Assembly (NCBI RefSeq): GCF_014643375.1
Contig: NZ_BMJJ01000011.1
Coordinates: 124,389-188,388 of the forward strand
DNA: 64,000 bases
Direction of reading: 5' to 3'
Source: Aureimonas glaciei
Lineage (GTDB): Bacteria > Pseudomonadota > Alphaproteobacteria > Rhizobiales > Rhizobiaceae
In this document: positions 32,390 to 41,507 of the stretch, one piece after another
Layout: every line of letters starts with the position of its first letter
Numbering within the stretch: the first letter of the stretch is position 1
Made by a program: the position numbers and the translations under genes
The notes under the pieces: generated by a model
What the model was told of the DNA's origin: nothing
Databases searched by the model: none
Seen by the model: only the letters and a program-made list of their open reading frames with translations

Positions 32390-33676
32390 ATGCCCCTCGA
32401 CCCTGTTCTGCGCCAGGACATCCTGGCTTCGGTCGCGACCGGCTTCGAGGAGCAAGTGGCTTTCACCCGCCAGCTCGTGGCGTTTCCGTCCACCCGGGGC
32501 GCCGAACACGCCGTCCAGGATTTTGTCTTCCGCGCCATGAAGTCCCGCGGCTATCGTGTCGATCGTTTCGCGATGGACGGGGCGGCGCTGGCCGCTCATC
32601 CCGGCGGCGCGCCGGTCACGCCCGAGCATTCCGACGCGCCGATCGTCGTCGGGATCCATCATCCGCGCGAAGAGACCGGCCGTTCGCTCATCCTGCAGTC
32701 GCATCTCGACGTGGTGCCGGCGGGGCCCGCCGCCATGTGGCAGGCCGGCGCGTTCGAGCCGAGGATTGCCGGCGACTGGCTTTTCGGGCGCGGCGCGGCG
32801 GACATGAAGGCGGGGGCGGCGGCCAATCTCTATGCGCTGGACGCGCTCCGGCGGCTGGGTCTGCAGCCGGCGGCGACGGTCTACATCCAGTCGGTCGTCG
32901 AGGAAGAGTCGACCGGCAACGGGGCGCTGATGACGCATCTCAGGGGCTATGCCGCCGACGCCGTCCTCATTCCGGAACCCGAGGACGAAATGCTCGTGCG
33001 CGCCAACACCGGCGTCCTCTGGTTTCAGGTCGAGGTCACCGGGCTTCCCGCGCATGTCCGCGAGATGGCGACGGGCACGAACGCGATCGACGCGACCTAC
33101 CGCATCATCGAGGCGCTGCGGCAGCTCGAAGCCGCGTGGAACGCGGCCAAGGACGATCACCCCTATTTCGACGAGACCCCGCATCCCATCAATCTGAACA
33201 TCGGCAAGATCGAGGGCGGCGACTGGGCCTCGTCGGTTCCCTGCTGGTGCCGGATCGATTGCCGCATCGCCATCTATCCCGGCACCGATGCCGCCGTCGC
33301 GGCTGCGGAGATCAGCGACCACATCGCCGCTTTCGCCCGGCACGATCCCTACCTCTCGAACAACCCGCCGCGCGTGACCTTCAACGGCTTCCGGGCCGAG
33401 GGCTACGTGCTCTCTCCAGGCTCGGCGGCGGAGGAGGTTCTGGGACGGGCGCACGAAGAGGCCGTCGGCGCGCCGCTGAAGACTTTCACCACGCCGGGCT
33501 ATCTCGATACCCGCGTCTATGCGCTCTACGACCGCATGCCGGCGCTGTGCTACGGCCCGATCTCCCGAAACATCCACGGCTTCGACGAATGCGTCAGCCT
33601 GTCCTCGGTGCAGCGGATCACCGGGGCCATGGCGCTGTTCATCGCCGAGTGGTGCGGGACCGAGAAACTGGCATGA
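32390..33676 (+). CDS. M20-family metallopeptidase (ArgE/DapE-like deacylase)
   Basis: Encodes 428 residues, cytoplasmic. Metal ligands of the M20 fold are visible: His in SHLDVVPAG, Asp in GRGAADMKAG, the catalytic and ligand glutamates in VVEEESTGNGA, acidic residues in IPEPEDE, and the late His in RNIHGFDECVS. The dimerisation domain starts near VEVTGLPAHVREM. The family removes acyl or amino-acid groups from N-acyl amino acids and small peptides. Divergent placement from the liv importer suggests it processes an imported N-acyl or peptide-like compound, an inference only. The ATG at 32390 with GGAAGAA upstream was chosen over a start at 32225 that adds 55 residues unlike the family. Confidence 0.85.
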   Translation: MPLDPVLRQDILASVATGFEEQVAFTRQLVAFPSTRGAEHAVQDFVFRAMKSRGYRVDRFAMDGAALAAHPGGAPVTPEHSDAPIVVGIHHPREETGRSLILQSHLDVVPAGPAAMWQAGAFEPRIAGDWLFGRGAADMKAGAAANLYALDALRRLGLQPAATVYIQSVVEEESTGNGALMTHLRGYAADAVLIPEPEDEMLVRANTGVLWFQVEVTGLPAHVREMATGTNAIDATYRIIEALRQLEAAWNAAKDDHPYFDETPHPINLNIGKIEGGDWASSVPCWCRIDCRIAIYPGTDAAVAAAEISDHIAAFARHDPYLSNNPPRVTFNGFRAEGYVLSPGSAAEEVLGRAHEEAVGAPLKTFTTPGYLDTRVYALYDRMPALCYGPISRNIHGFDECVSLSSVQRITGAMALFIAEWCGTEKLA

Positions 33677-33842
33677 GGGGCGACGGCCCTTCGCGCCCCA
33701 GGCTCGTGCCCCCAAGGCGCGCGCCGGCGGGGATCTCCGGCGGGGCCGCCTGCGACAGGCGTGGGCCAGGACTGGCAGCAATGGCAGCGGGAGGCGGGGC
33801 AGGACCCGGCCGGCCGGGACTGCCTGGCGAGGAAGCGAAGAC

Positions 33843-34457
33843 ATGAGCACGATCAAGACGGTCGAGGAATTGCGGACGGTCTACAAGGCGCCGCTCGAGC
33901 GGGCGGTGCTGAAGGAGATGGTCGGGCTCGACAAGCACGCCCGCGCCTTCCTGCAGCGCAGCCCCTTCGTGCTGATCGGCTCCTGCGCCCCGGGCGGCCG
34001 CGCCGATGTCAGTCCGAAGGGAGATCAGCCCGGCTTCGTGCACGCCCTCGACGATCGCACCATCGCCATCCCCGACCGGCCGGGAAACAACCGGCTCGAT
34101 ACCTTCGAGAACATCCTCGGCAATCCCACGGTCGGACTGATCTTTCTCATCCCCGGCATGAACGAGACCCTGCGGATCAACGGCACGGCCGAGATCAGCA
34201 CCGATCCGGCCCTGCTGGCGCGGTTCGAGCACCAGCGAAAGCTGCCGATCAGCGTCATGATCGTCCGCACGGAGGAGGTCTACCTCCACTGCGCGAAAGC
34301 CTTTTTGCGCTCGGGCCTGTGGGATCCGTCGACCTTCATCGAACGCGGCAGCTTTCCCTCGTTCGGGACCATCTTGAAAGACCAGATCGCTGCCGAGGAG
34401 ACCGCCGAAGAGCTCGATCGTCATCTCGCCGAACGCTACAAGGCCACGCTTTACTGA
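33843..34457 (+). CDS. PPOX-type FMN-binding flavoprotein (pyridoxamine 5-phosphate oxidase-like)
   Basis: Encodes 204 residues. The split-barrel fold of the PNPOx-like family is indicated by FLQRSPFVLIGSCAPGGRADVSPKGD, IPDRPGNNRLDTFENIL and NPTVGLIFLIPGMNETLRIN, followed by VYLHCAKAFLRSGLW. This matches the roughly 200-residue subgroup annotated as PPOX-class FMN proteins. Substrate and reaction are unknown for this group; it probably binds FMN or F420-like flavins. GAGGAAG stands before the ATG at 33843. It follows the M20 gene by 166 bp on the same strand and could share its transcript. Confidence 0.82.
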   Translation: MSTIKTVEELRTVYKAPLERAVLKEMVGLDKHARAFLQRSPFVLIGSCAPGGRADVSPKGDQPGFVHALDDRTIAIPDRPGNNRLDTFENILGNPTVGLIFLIPGMNETLRINGTAEISTDPALLARFEHQRKLPISVMIVRTEEVYLHCAKAFLRSGLWDPSTFIERGSFPSFGTILKDQIAAEETAEELDRHLAERYKATLY

Positions 34458-34925
34458 ACCGGCGCCGCGATCGGGCCGATCCATCCGCACGGACGATCTC
34501 GCGCGCCGATTGTCGGCGGCAGCGCTCGACGGCCGGTCGGCGGACTGGACGCAAATCAGGGAGGAGCGTCCCATTGTCTTCATGTCCCGCGCGGACGCGG
34601 CAGCGCCGTCCGCGCCCTTGCCCCTTCTGCGGCATGACGCAAGCCGGCACGTCTGAACCGGTCTAAAAAGAGCCGAGGCGGCCATCGGTCCGAGGCGCCG
34701 GGACGAGGCGCATTCCGGCTTGAGCCTCGCGCTCAGGGCGCACGCCGAGTGGCGCGTTGGAGTGCGGCAGCCTTCGCCTCTCCCCCGGCCAGGATGCCGC
34801 TGCGGAAAGGGCGTCGCGCCGCCCGGAACCCTTCCCCGACATTCATAATTCCGTCGCAGCGCTGTCACCCCAGCTTTGCAAAGCCTCGATAAGCGTCCCT
34901 TACCAAAGCTCTATGGAGGGATTCG
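34458..34925. other. 468-bp intergenic region upstream of the Opp-type operon
   Basis: No gene with a supported start was found. The last 40 bp hold the ribosome binding site GGAGGG for the gene at 34926. The promoter of the seven-gene operon should lie in the right half. No clear operator symmetry was recognised. Confidence 0.4.
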
Positions 34926-36506
34926 ATGATCCTGCGCGCCCTGACGACAGCCCTGACCGCAGCCCTGACGGCGGGGCTCCTGACCTTCGGCAGTGCTGCC
35001 CCCGCCGCGGCTCAGGCCGAAAGCCGGCCCGACATCGTCGTCGCCGTCGCCGACAACCCGCCGACGCTGGAGCCGGCCAAGGAGCTCTCCAATGTCGGCA
35101 CGCGCATCACCTATTCCGTCTTCGACACGCTGATCCGCCGCGACTTCCTCTCGGCCGAGGGCGGCGGCGGCTCGACGCTCGTTCCCGCGCTCGCCACCAG
35201 CTGGAAGCGGACCGACGACAAGACGCTGGAAGTGACGCTTCGCCAGGGCGTGACGTTCCACAACGGCGCCGCCTTCACGGCCGACGACGTCGTCTTCACC
35301 TTCTCGCCCGAGCGCCTCATCGGCAAGGACTCGCCGCTGCCGCAGGGTCGCGCCTATTTCGGCGTGCTCGACCGGGTCGAGAAGGTCGACGACCACACCG
35401 TGCGCTTCATCACCAAGGCCCCCGATCCACTGCTCGAGCAGCGGCTCGCCTCCTGGGCGGCCTGGGTCGTCAACAAGGCGGACTGGCTGGAAAAGGCCAA
35501 GGGCAAGGGCTTTGCCCAGTTCCCCGTCGGCACCGGCCCGTTCATGCTCGACGACTACAAGGCCGACCAGCATGTCCGCCTGAAGGCTTTCGACGCCTAC
35601 TGGGGCGGCAAGCCGACGGCGGAGACCGTGACCTTCCAGAAGGTGCCGGAGCCCGCCGCCCGCATCGCCGGCCTCGTCAGCGGCGAGTTCGACATCATCG
35701 CCAATGTCGCGCCGGACCAGATTCCCCAGATCGACGGCTATGACGACATCGAGACCCGCAGCGTCGTCCTCGCGAACGCCCATGTCCTGGTCTACAACAC
35801 CGACAATGCCGTCCTGAAGGACAAGCGCGTGCGCCAGGCGATGAACCTGGCCATCGACCGCAAGCTTCTCGTCGACGCCCTCTGGGGCGGCAAGGCGCTG
35901 GTGCCGAACGGCCACCAGTATCCCGAATATGGCGACATGTACCAGGCCGACCGGCCAGCCCTCGGCTACGATCCGGAGAAGGCGAAGAAGCTCCTGGAAG
36001 AGGCCGGCTACAAGGGCGAGGCCATCACCTACTCGACCGAGCCGAACTACTATCTGAACGCCCTGCCGGCTGCCCAGGCGATCCTGGAAATGTGGAAGGC
36101 CGTCGGCATCAACGCCACGCTCGATGTCCGCGAAAAGCTCGACACCATGCCGAACGACGATCTGATGGTGCGCAACTGGTCCAACTCGACCCGCTATCCC
36201 GATCCGGTCGGCGGCCTGTGGAACACCTGGGGCCCCTTCGGCTCGGCCCAGAAGACCTGGGAGACCTGGGCGCCGCCGGAGTTCAACGCGGTCGGCCAGG
36301 CGCTGCAGACGACGCTCGACCACGACAAGCGCTATGCCCTCGCCGTGAAGCTGATGGACCTCTTCGAGGACGACGCGCCGGGCACCATCCTCTACCAGCC
36401 GCTGGAGACCTACGGCGCGCGCAAGTCGCTGAAATGGCAGCCTTATACCTTCTACTACATGGACCTCAGGCCGTATAACCTGAAGGACGAGGCGCACGGC
36501 TCGTGA
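34926..36506 (+). CDS. oligopeptide/dipeptide-type ABC transporter substrate-binding protein (family 5)
   Basis: Encodes 526 residues. A signal peptide ends near APAAAQAES. The mature chain has the family-5 pattern: LEPAKELSNVGTRITYSVFDTLI, LEVTLRQGVTFHNGAAFTADDVVF, PVGTGPFMLDDYK, RVRQAMNLAIDRKLLVDALW and YDPEKAKKLLEEAGY. It is periplasmic and delivers the ligand to the permeases at 40569-42397. This family binds peptides but also nickel, opines, sugars and phosphorylated compounds. The enzymes in the operon argue for a phosphodiester-type ligand. The stop overlaps the next gene by 4 bp. Confidence 0.9.
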   Translation: MILRALTTALTAALTAGLLTFGSAAPAAAQAESRPDIVVAVADNPPTLEPAKELSNVGTRITYSVFDTLIRRDFLSAEGGGGSTLVPALATSWKRTDDKTLEVTLRQGVTFHNGAAFTADDVVFTFSPERLIGKDSPLPQGRAYFGVLDRVEKVDDHTVRFITKAPDPLLEQRLASWAAWVVNKADWLEKAKGKGFAQFPVGTGPFMLDDYKADQHVRLKAFDAYWGGKPTAETVTFQKVPEPAARIAGLVSGEFDIIANVAPDQIPQIDGYDDIETRSVVLANAHVLVYNTDNAVLKDKRVRQAMNLAIDRKLLVDALWGGKALVPNGHQYPEYGDMYQADRPALGYDPEKAKKLLEEAGYKGEAITYSTEPNYYLNALPAAQAILEMWKAVGINATLDVREKLDTMPNDDLMVRNWSNSTRYPDPVGGLWNTWGPFGSAQKTWETWAPPEFNAVGQALQTTLDHDKRYALAVKLMDLFEDDAPGTILYQPLETYGARKSLKWQPYTFYYMDLRPYNLKDEAHGS

Positions 36507-37546
36507 CGTCTGCCGTTCTTGAAAGCCGTCGCGCCGGATTCGTCGGCGCGACGCGCTCGTGGGCCGGCGCCGATGACGCACCGGCTGCGCCGCCGGTCCT
36601 TGCGATCGATCATCTCAGCGTCGGCACCGGCGACGTCGACCTCGTCATCGACGTCTCGCTGCAGGTCGCGCCCGGCGAGACGCTCTGCCTCGTCGGGGAA
36701 AGCGGCTGCGGCAAGAGCCTCACCTGCCTCGCCGCGATGGGGCTGCTGGCCGATCCCGTTCGCCAGCAGGCCGGCAGCGTGGTCCTGGGCGGCCGCGAGC
36801 TGACGGGGCTCGGCGAGAAGCAGCTCAGACAGATCCGCGGCCGCGACATGGCGATGATCTTTCAGGATCCCGTCGGCTCGCTCAATCCGGTCCAGCGCGT
36901 CGGCCGCCAGGTTGCCGAGGCGCTGGTCGTGCACGAGGGGATCGGCATGCGCGCGGCCATGCCACGAGCGATCGAGCTCCTCGATCGCGTCGGCATCAAG
37001 AATCCGGCGGAGAGGGCGAAAGCCTATCCGCACCAGCTCTCCGGCGGCATGTGCCAGCGCGTGATGATCGCCATGGCGCTCGCCTGCAAGCCGCGGCTGA
37101 TCGTTGCCGACGAGGCGACGACGGCGCTCGACGTCACGACGCAGGCGCAGATCCTGAAGCTGATGAAGACCCTGCAGCAGGAGACCGGGACGGCGATGAT
37201 CTTCGTCACCCACGACCTCAGCGTCGTCGCCGAGATCGCCGACCGCGTGGCGGTGATGTATTCCGGCCGGATCGTCGAGATGGGTCCCGTCGACGACATT
37301 TTCGACCATCCCGCCCATCCCTACACGCGCGGTCTGATGGACTGCCGTCTGCACGCGCTGTCGGCGGCGCCGGAGCGGCTGGCGGCGATAGCCGGCACGG
37401 TGCCGCGGCCGGCGGCCCGGCCGAGCGGCTGCGCCTACCGCACCCGCTGCCCCAAGGCGACGGCCCTCTGCGAGGCCCTGCCGGCGCCGCGCGACTTTTC
37501 GGCCGCGCAGACCGTCGCCTGCCACTATCCCGGACCGGCGCGATGA
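36503..37546 (+). CDS. oligopeptide/dipeptide-type ABC transporter ATPase (OppD/DppD type)
   Basis: Encodes 347 residues with Walker A GESGCGKS, signature LSGGMCQR, Walker [14 protein letters not shown] and [12 protein letters not shown]. The C-terminal OppD extension contains [16 protein letters not shown] and a further cysteine near the end, as in OppD/DppD proteins. It is the first of two ATPases of the importer. It overlaps both neighbours by 4 bp. Confidence 0.92.
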   Translation: MTSAVLESRRAGFVGATRSWAGADDAPAAPPVLAIDHLSVGTGDVDLVIDVSLQVAPGETLCLVGESGCGKSLTCLAAMGLLADPVRQQAGSVVLGGRELTGLGEKQLRQIRGRDMAMIFQDPVGSLNPVQRVGRQVAEALVVHEGIGMRAAMPRAIELLDRVGIKNPAERAKAYPHQLSGGMCQRVMIAMALACKPRLIVADEATTALDVTTQAQILKLMKTLQQETGTAMIFVTHDLSVVAEIADRVAVMYSGRIVEMGPVDDIFDHPAHPYTRGLMDCRLHALSAAPERLAAIAGTVPRPAARPSGCAYRTRCPKATALCEALPAPRDFSAAQTVACHYPGPAR

Positions 37547-38397
37547 CCGAAGCGATGATCGGCGCAGCCCCCGATGTTGGGCTCGAGCTGCGCGGCGTCA
37601 GCCTCCACTATGGCGGTAAGAGATCATGGCGGCGAAAGGCCGAGCCGGTGCGCGCCGTCGACGGCGTCGACATCGTGCTCGGGCCCGGCGAGACCCTCGG
37701 CATCGTCGGCGAGAGCGGCAGCGGGAAGTCGACGCTCGGCCGCATTGCCGCCGGCATCGAGGCGCCGAGCGCCGGAAGCGTGCGTTTTCGCGGCGAGCCC
37801 TATGCCGCGATCGGTTCGGCCGCGTGGCGGCGACAGCGCCGGTCTGTCCAGGTCGTCTTCCAGAACCCCTCGCAGGCGCTGGACCCGCGGCTGTCGATCG
37901 CCGCGCAGGTCCGCGAGCCGATGGACGCGCACGGCATCGACGCCGGCGGCGGGACGGTCGAGGCCATGCTGGCCCGCGTCGGCCTCGCTGGACTCGGCGG
38001 GCGGTTTCCGCACCAGCTCTCCGGCGGCCAGCTGCAGCGCGCCGTGATCGCGCGGGCCCTGTCGCTCTCGCCGGACGTGATCGTCTGCGACGAGGCGGTG
38101 AGCGCGCTCGACGTCTCGGTTCAGGCACAGATCCTGAACCTCCTGCAGGATCTGCAGGCCGAGTTCGGCGTCGCCTTTCTCTTCATCTCCCACGATCTCG
38201 GCGTCGTCCGCCATGTCAGCCATCGCATCGCGGTGATGCGGCAGGGGCAGATCGTGGAGACCGGACTGGCCGCCGAGGTCTTTGCCCGGCCGCAGCATCC
38301 CTATACGCGCGCGCTCATTGCCGCTCTGCCGGCGGCCTCGCCGGCCGCCCGCCGGCAGCGGGACGCCCGCGCTCTCGCCTCCCTCCTGAAAGCCTGA
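37543..38397 (+). CDS. oligopeptide/dipeptide-type ABC transporter ATPase (OppF/DppF type)
   Basis: Encodes 284 residues with Walker A GESGSGKST, QVVFQNPSQALDPR in the Q-loop, signature LSGGQLQRAVIARAL, Walker B VIVCDEAVSALDVS and FISHDLGVVRHV. It is the partner of the preceding ATPase. The family often runs to about 320 residues; here the C-terminal extension is short. The GDPD gene begins 1 bp after its stop. Confidence 0.92.
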   Translation: MTEAMIGAAPDVGLELRGVSLHYGGKRSWRRKAEPVRAVDGVDIVLGPGETLGIVGESGSGKSTLGRIAAGIEAPSAGSVRFRGEPYAAIGSAAWRRQRRSVQVVFQNPSQALDPRLSIAAQVREPMDAHGIDAGGGTVEAMLARVGLAGLGGRFPHQLSGGQLQRAVIARALSLSPDVIVCDEAVSALDVSVQAQILNLLQDLQAEFGVAFLFISHDLGVVRHVSHRIAVMRQGQIVETGLAAEVFARPQHPYTRALIAALPAASPAARRQRDARALASLLKA

Positions 38398-38398
38398 C

Positions 38399-39148
38399 AT
38401 GCCCGCTCCATCGTCTGCTCCGCCCGCCATCGTCGCCCATCGCGGCTATTCCTCGGCCCATCGCGAGAACTCGCCGGCCGCCTGGCGGGCGGCGGTCGAG
38501 GCCGGCGCCGACGTCGTCGAGGCCGACATCCGCATGACAAGCGACGGCGTCCTCGTCTGCTGCCATGACGCCGACCTGCAGCGGCTTGCCGGCCGGTCGG
38601 AGCCGATTGCCGACATCAGCGCTGCCGAACTCGCCGCTGTTACGGTGGACGGGGAGGCGGTGGCGCCTAGCCTCGACATTCTTCTCGCGACGCTGCCGGC
38701 GGGTCAGGCGATCCTCTTCGACGTGAAAGACGAGCGGCCCGACCTGCTCGACCGGCTCGTCGCCGCAGCGGACGCCTCGGGGCGCCGCGGGCTGGTCTTC
38801 GGGCTGCACACGCTGGCGACGGTCCAACACGTCCGTGCGCTGACGACGGCCAAAATCCTCGGCCTCCTCGCCGAGCCTGCGCAGGAGGATGCGTTCTTCG
38901 CGGCTGGCGGCGACATTCTGCGCCTGTGGGAAACCGACGCGACTTCCGCCCTCCTCGGCGCCGTCACCGGGCGCGGGCACCCCGTCTGGGTGACCACCGG
39001 TCATCACGGCACGACGCGCGACGTCGGCGAATTCGACGCCGACGCCTTGCGCCGCATGACCGCGGACGGCGCGACCGGCTTTCTCGTCAACGATCCCGTC
39101 GCGGCGCGCCTGGCGCTGTCCTCGTCGCTGCCGGAGGCAAGCGCGTGA
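38399..39148 (+). CDS. glycerophosphodiester phosphodiesterase family protein
   Basis: Encodes 249 residues with no signal peptide, so it is cytoplasmic. The GDPD TIM barrel is shown by HRGYSSAHRENS at residues 14-25 (first catalytic His and Arg), EADIRMTSDG (Glu and Asp metal ligands), CCHDADLQRL (second catalytic His) and LFDVKDE. Members cleave glycerophosphodiesters to glycerol 3-phosphate and the free alcohol. Its place inside an importer operon, between ATPase and permease genes, implies that intact phosphodiesters are taken up and cut inside. A few motif positions (R-E-N for P-E-N, D-V-K for E-x-K) differ from typical members, so substrate preference may be shifted. Confidence 0.85.
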   Translation: MPAPSSAPPAIVAHRGYSSAHRENSPAAWRAAVEAGADVVEADIRMTSDGVLVCCHDADLQRLAGRSEPIADISAAELAAVTVDGEAVAPSLDILLATLPAGQAILFDVKDERPDLLDRLVAAADASGRRGLVFGLHTLATVQHVRALTTAKILGLLAEPAQEDAFFAAGGDILRLWETDATSALLGAVTGRGHPVWVTTGHHGTTRDVGEFDADALRRMTADGATGFLVNDPVAARLALSSSLPEASA

Positions 39149-40572
39149 CCGCCGGCTCGACCCTTCTCGTCTGCTTCGACGGCCTCAGGCGCGACCGCGC
39201 CACGGCCGAGCGCATGCCGCGCCTCGCCCGCTTCATCGCCGGCGGGTCCGACATGATCAACGCCCGCAGTGTCTTCCCGAGCGAGACGCGCGTCGCCTCG
39301 ACCAGCACCGTCACCGGCTGTGCACCGGGCTTGCACGGGCTCGTCGCCAACCAGTTCATCCACCGGGCGGTGACGCCGGACGGCCTGTTCAACACCGCCG
39401 ATCACAAGGCGCTCGCCCGCGCCGACGCGCTCGGCCTCCTCATCGACCGCGAGAGCCTCGGCCAGCGCCTGGCGCGCGCCGGCAAGCGCTTTGCCGTCGT
39501 CACCACCGCGACCCCCGGCGCCACCACGATGATGAGCTATGGCGCCGCCAGGCTCGGCCAGCCGGTCTTCTCGGTCTATCCGGGCGTCGGCACGCCGGAT
39601 CTGATGAAAAAGGCGGCCGACCATTTCGGTCCCGTGCCCGCCGGTGCGACGCCCAATACCGCCCGGATCGACTATGCGACGCGGGTTCTCACAGAGATGG
39701 TATATCCCCAGCATCGGCCGGATCTCTCGATCTTCTGGATGTCGGACCCCGACATCACCTCCCACGGCTTCGGCATCGACGCCGCCGAGACGATCGCGGC
39801 GCAGCGCGGCTGCGACGACGCCTTCGGCCGGATCCTCGACTGGTGGGAAGCGGGCGACGGGCCCGAAAACATCGTCGTCATGTCGGACCACGGCCACATC
39901 ACCGGTTCCGCGAAGCTCGACCTCGCCGCCGCCCTGCCGGAATACGCGCCATGGCTCTCGCCCGGCCGCTTCGCGGGCCTCTATCTCCCGGAGCCGACGG
40001 TCGGCTCGATTACCGCAGCCGTCGAACGCCTGGCGCGCGAGCCCTTCTGCGGGCTGATCCTCGTCACACTGCCGGGTGATCCCGAGGGGACGGTTCCCGG
40101 CGCGCTGCCCGCATCCGCTTTGGGTGGGGGCCATGCCCGCTCGGCGCCGGTGTCCTTCACCCTGCGTGGCTTCCCGGCGCCGACGGAAGGCGCGCCGGAA
40201 TCCTGCCTCTTCACCGGCGGCATCGAGGCCGGCGGCGGCATTCATGGCGGGCTGACGCGCGGCGAGCTGCACACGGTTCTGGCCGGTTCCGGACCCGCCT
40301 TCCGCGCCGGCTTCGTGTCCGAGACGCCGTGCTGGCTGCCGGACATCGCGCCGACGCTGCTGACCATCCTCGGCCTGCCGACCGACGGCACCAGCGGGCG
40401 CGCGCTCGCCGAGGCGCTCGCGGCAGGCGACGGCGCGGCGCCGACCGTCGGCCGGCGGACGCTGTCGGCCCGCCTCGGCGGCTACGAGCAGGGCGTCGAG
40501 CAATGGCTCGTCGATGGGCGCCCGATCACAGATTTCGGCTGGTCGTCGGGACAGAACGGGATGCCGGCATGA
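39145..40572 (+). CDS. alkaline phosphatase superfamily protein (nucleotide pyrophosphatase/phosphodiesterase-like)
   Basis: Encodes 475 residues from a GTG start that overlaps the GDPD stop. The metal site of the NPP/phosphonoacetate hydrolase group is complete: VCFDGLRRD (Asp), FPSETRVASTSTVTG with the nucleophilic Thr, WMSDPDITSHGFG (Asp and His), and VMSDHGH. No signal peptide is visible, unlike most NPP enzymes, which are exported. It should therefore act in the cytoplasm on an imported compound. It may split phosphodiester or phosphonate bonds; sequence alone does not separate these. A late His (GGGIHGG) supplies the last metal ligand. Confidence 0.83.
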   Translation: MTAGSTLLVCFDGLRRDRATAERMPRLARFIAGGSDMINARSVFPSETRVASTSTVTGCAPGLHGLVANQFIHRAVTPDGLFNTADHKALARADALGLLIDRESLGQRLARAGKRFAVVTTATPGATTMMSYGAARLGQPVFSVYPGVGTPDLMKKAADHFGPVPAGATPNTARIDYATRVLTEMVYPQHRPDLSIFWMSDPDITSHGFGIDAAETIAAQRGCDDAFGRILDWWEAGDGPENIVVMSDHGHITGSAKLDLAAALPEYAPWLSPGRFAGLYLPEPTVGSITAAVERLAREPFCGLILVTLPGDPEGTVPGALPASALGGGHARSAPVSFTLRGFPAPTEGAPESCLFTGGIEAGGGIHGGLTRGELHTVLAGSGPAFRAGFVSETPCWLPDIAPTLLTILGLPTDGTSGRALAEALAAGDGAAPTVGRRTLSARLGGYEQGVEQWLVDGRPITDFGWSSGQNGMPA

Positions 40573-41507
40573 ACGCCCGCTTTCTCCTCACCAAGCTCCT
40601 GCGCGCCGTCCTGACGCTGATTCTGGCCGTGACCTTCGTCTTCGTCGTCCTTCGCATGTCCGGCGATCCGGTGACGCAGCTCCTGCCGGACGACGCACCG
40701 GCCGCGGTCGTCGCCGCGTACCGCGAGATGCTCGGCCTCGACCGGCCTCTGCCGGAGCAGTATCTGCGCTACGTCGCAGGCATCGCGCGCGGCGATTTCG
40801 GCGTCTCGTTCCGCGACGACCGGCCGGCGCTCGACGTCGTGCTCGAGCGCGTCCCGCAGACGCTGGAGCTCGGCCTCACCGCGCTCGCTTTGACGCTCTT
40901 CCTCGGGCTCGGCGCCGGCGTCCTCGCGGCGCTGAAGCGCGGCACCGGCACCGACCACGCGACCATGGCCTTCACCATCATCGGCCATTCCATGCCGAAC
41001 TTCTTTCTCGGCATCCTCCTGATCCTCCTCTTCGCCATGACTTGGCGAGTGCTGCCGAGCTCGGGCATCGGCACCTGGCAGCACATGGTCCTGCCCGCGG
41101 TGACGCTCGGCACCAGCTATGCTGCGACGGTCGCCCGCTTCACCCGCTCGTCGCTGCTGGAAGTTTTGCACCAGCCCTATATGCGCACGGCGCGGGCCAA
41201 GGGCGTTCCCTTCGCCCGCAGCATCCTCGGCCATGCCCTGCCGAACGCCGGGATCCCGATCGTCACCGTGATCGGCCTGAGGATCGGCGCGCTGATCGGC
41301 GGCGCCGTCGTCGTCGAGACGGTGTTCGCCTGGCCGGGCATCGGGCAGCTGCTCGTCAATGCCGTCGCCGCGCGCGATCTGGCGGTGGTGCAGACGGTGG
41401 TCCTCCTCATCGCCTTCACCATGGTGGTCGTGAACTTTCTCGTCGACATCACCTATGGCTGGCTCGATCCGCGCATCGGTTCCGGCCGCAGCGAGGCCCG
41501 CGCATGA
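40569..41507 (+). CDS. oligopeptide/dipeptide-type ABC transporter permease (OppB/DppB type)
   Basis: Encodes 312 residues. The N-terminal helix (LLRAVLTLILAVTFVFVVLR) and the G-D-P motif typical of DppB are present, followed by PLPEQYLRYVAGIARGDFGVS. The ATPase-coupling loop reads YMRTARAKGVPFARSILGHA, and ETVFAWPGIGQLLVNAV is a family hallmark. It overlaps its neighbours by 4 bp on each side. Confidence 0.92.
   Translation: MNARFLLTKLLRAVLTLILAVTFVFVVLRMSGDPVTQLLPDDAPAAVVAAYREMLGLDRPLPEQYLRYVAGIARGDFGVSFRDDRPALDVVLERVPQTLELGLTALALTLFLGLGAGVLAALKRGTGTDHATMAFTIIGHSMPNFFLGILLILLFAMTWRVLPSSGIGTWQHMVLPAVTLGTSYAATVARFTRSSLLEVLHQPYMRTARAKGVPFARSILGHALPNAGIPIVTVIGLRIGALIGGAVVVETVFAWPGIGQLLVNAVAARDLAVVQTVVLLIAFTMVVVNFLVDITYGWLDPRIGSGRSEARA

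Noticed and set aside
34482-34668. Protein-like stretch DDLARRLSAAALDGRSADWT in a frame without start
   Set aside because: No start codon with a ribosome binding site and no family match. It may be a remnant but evidence is too thin.
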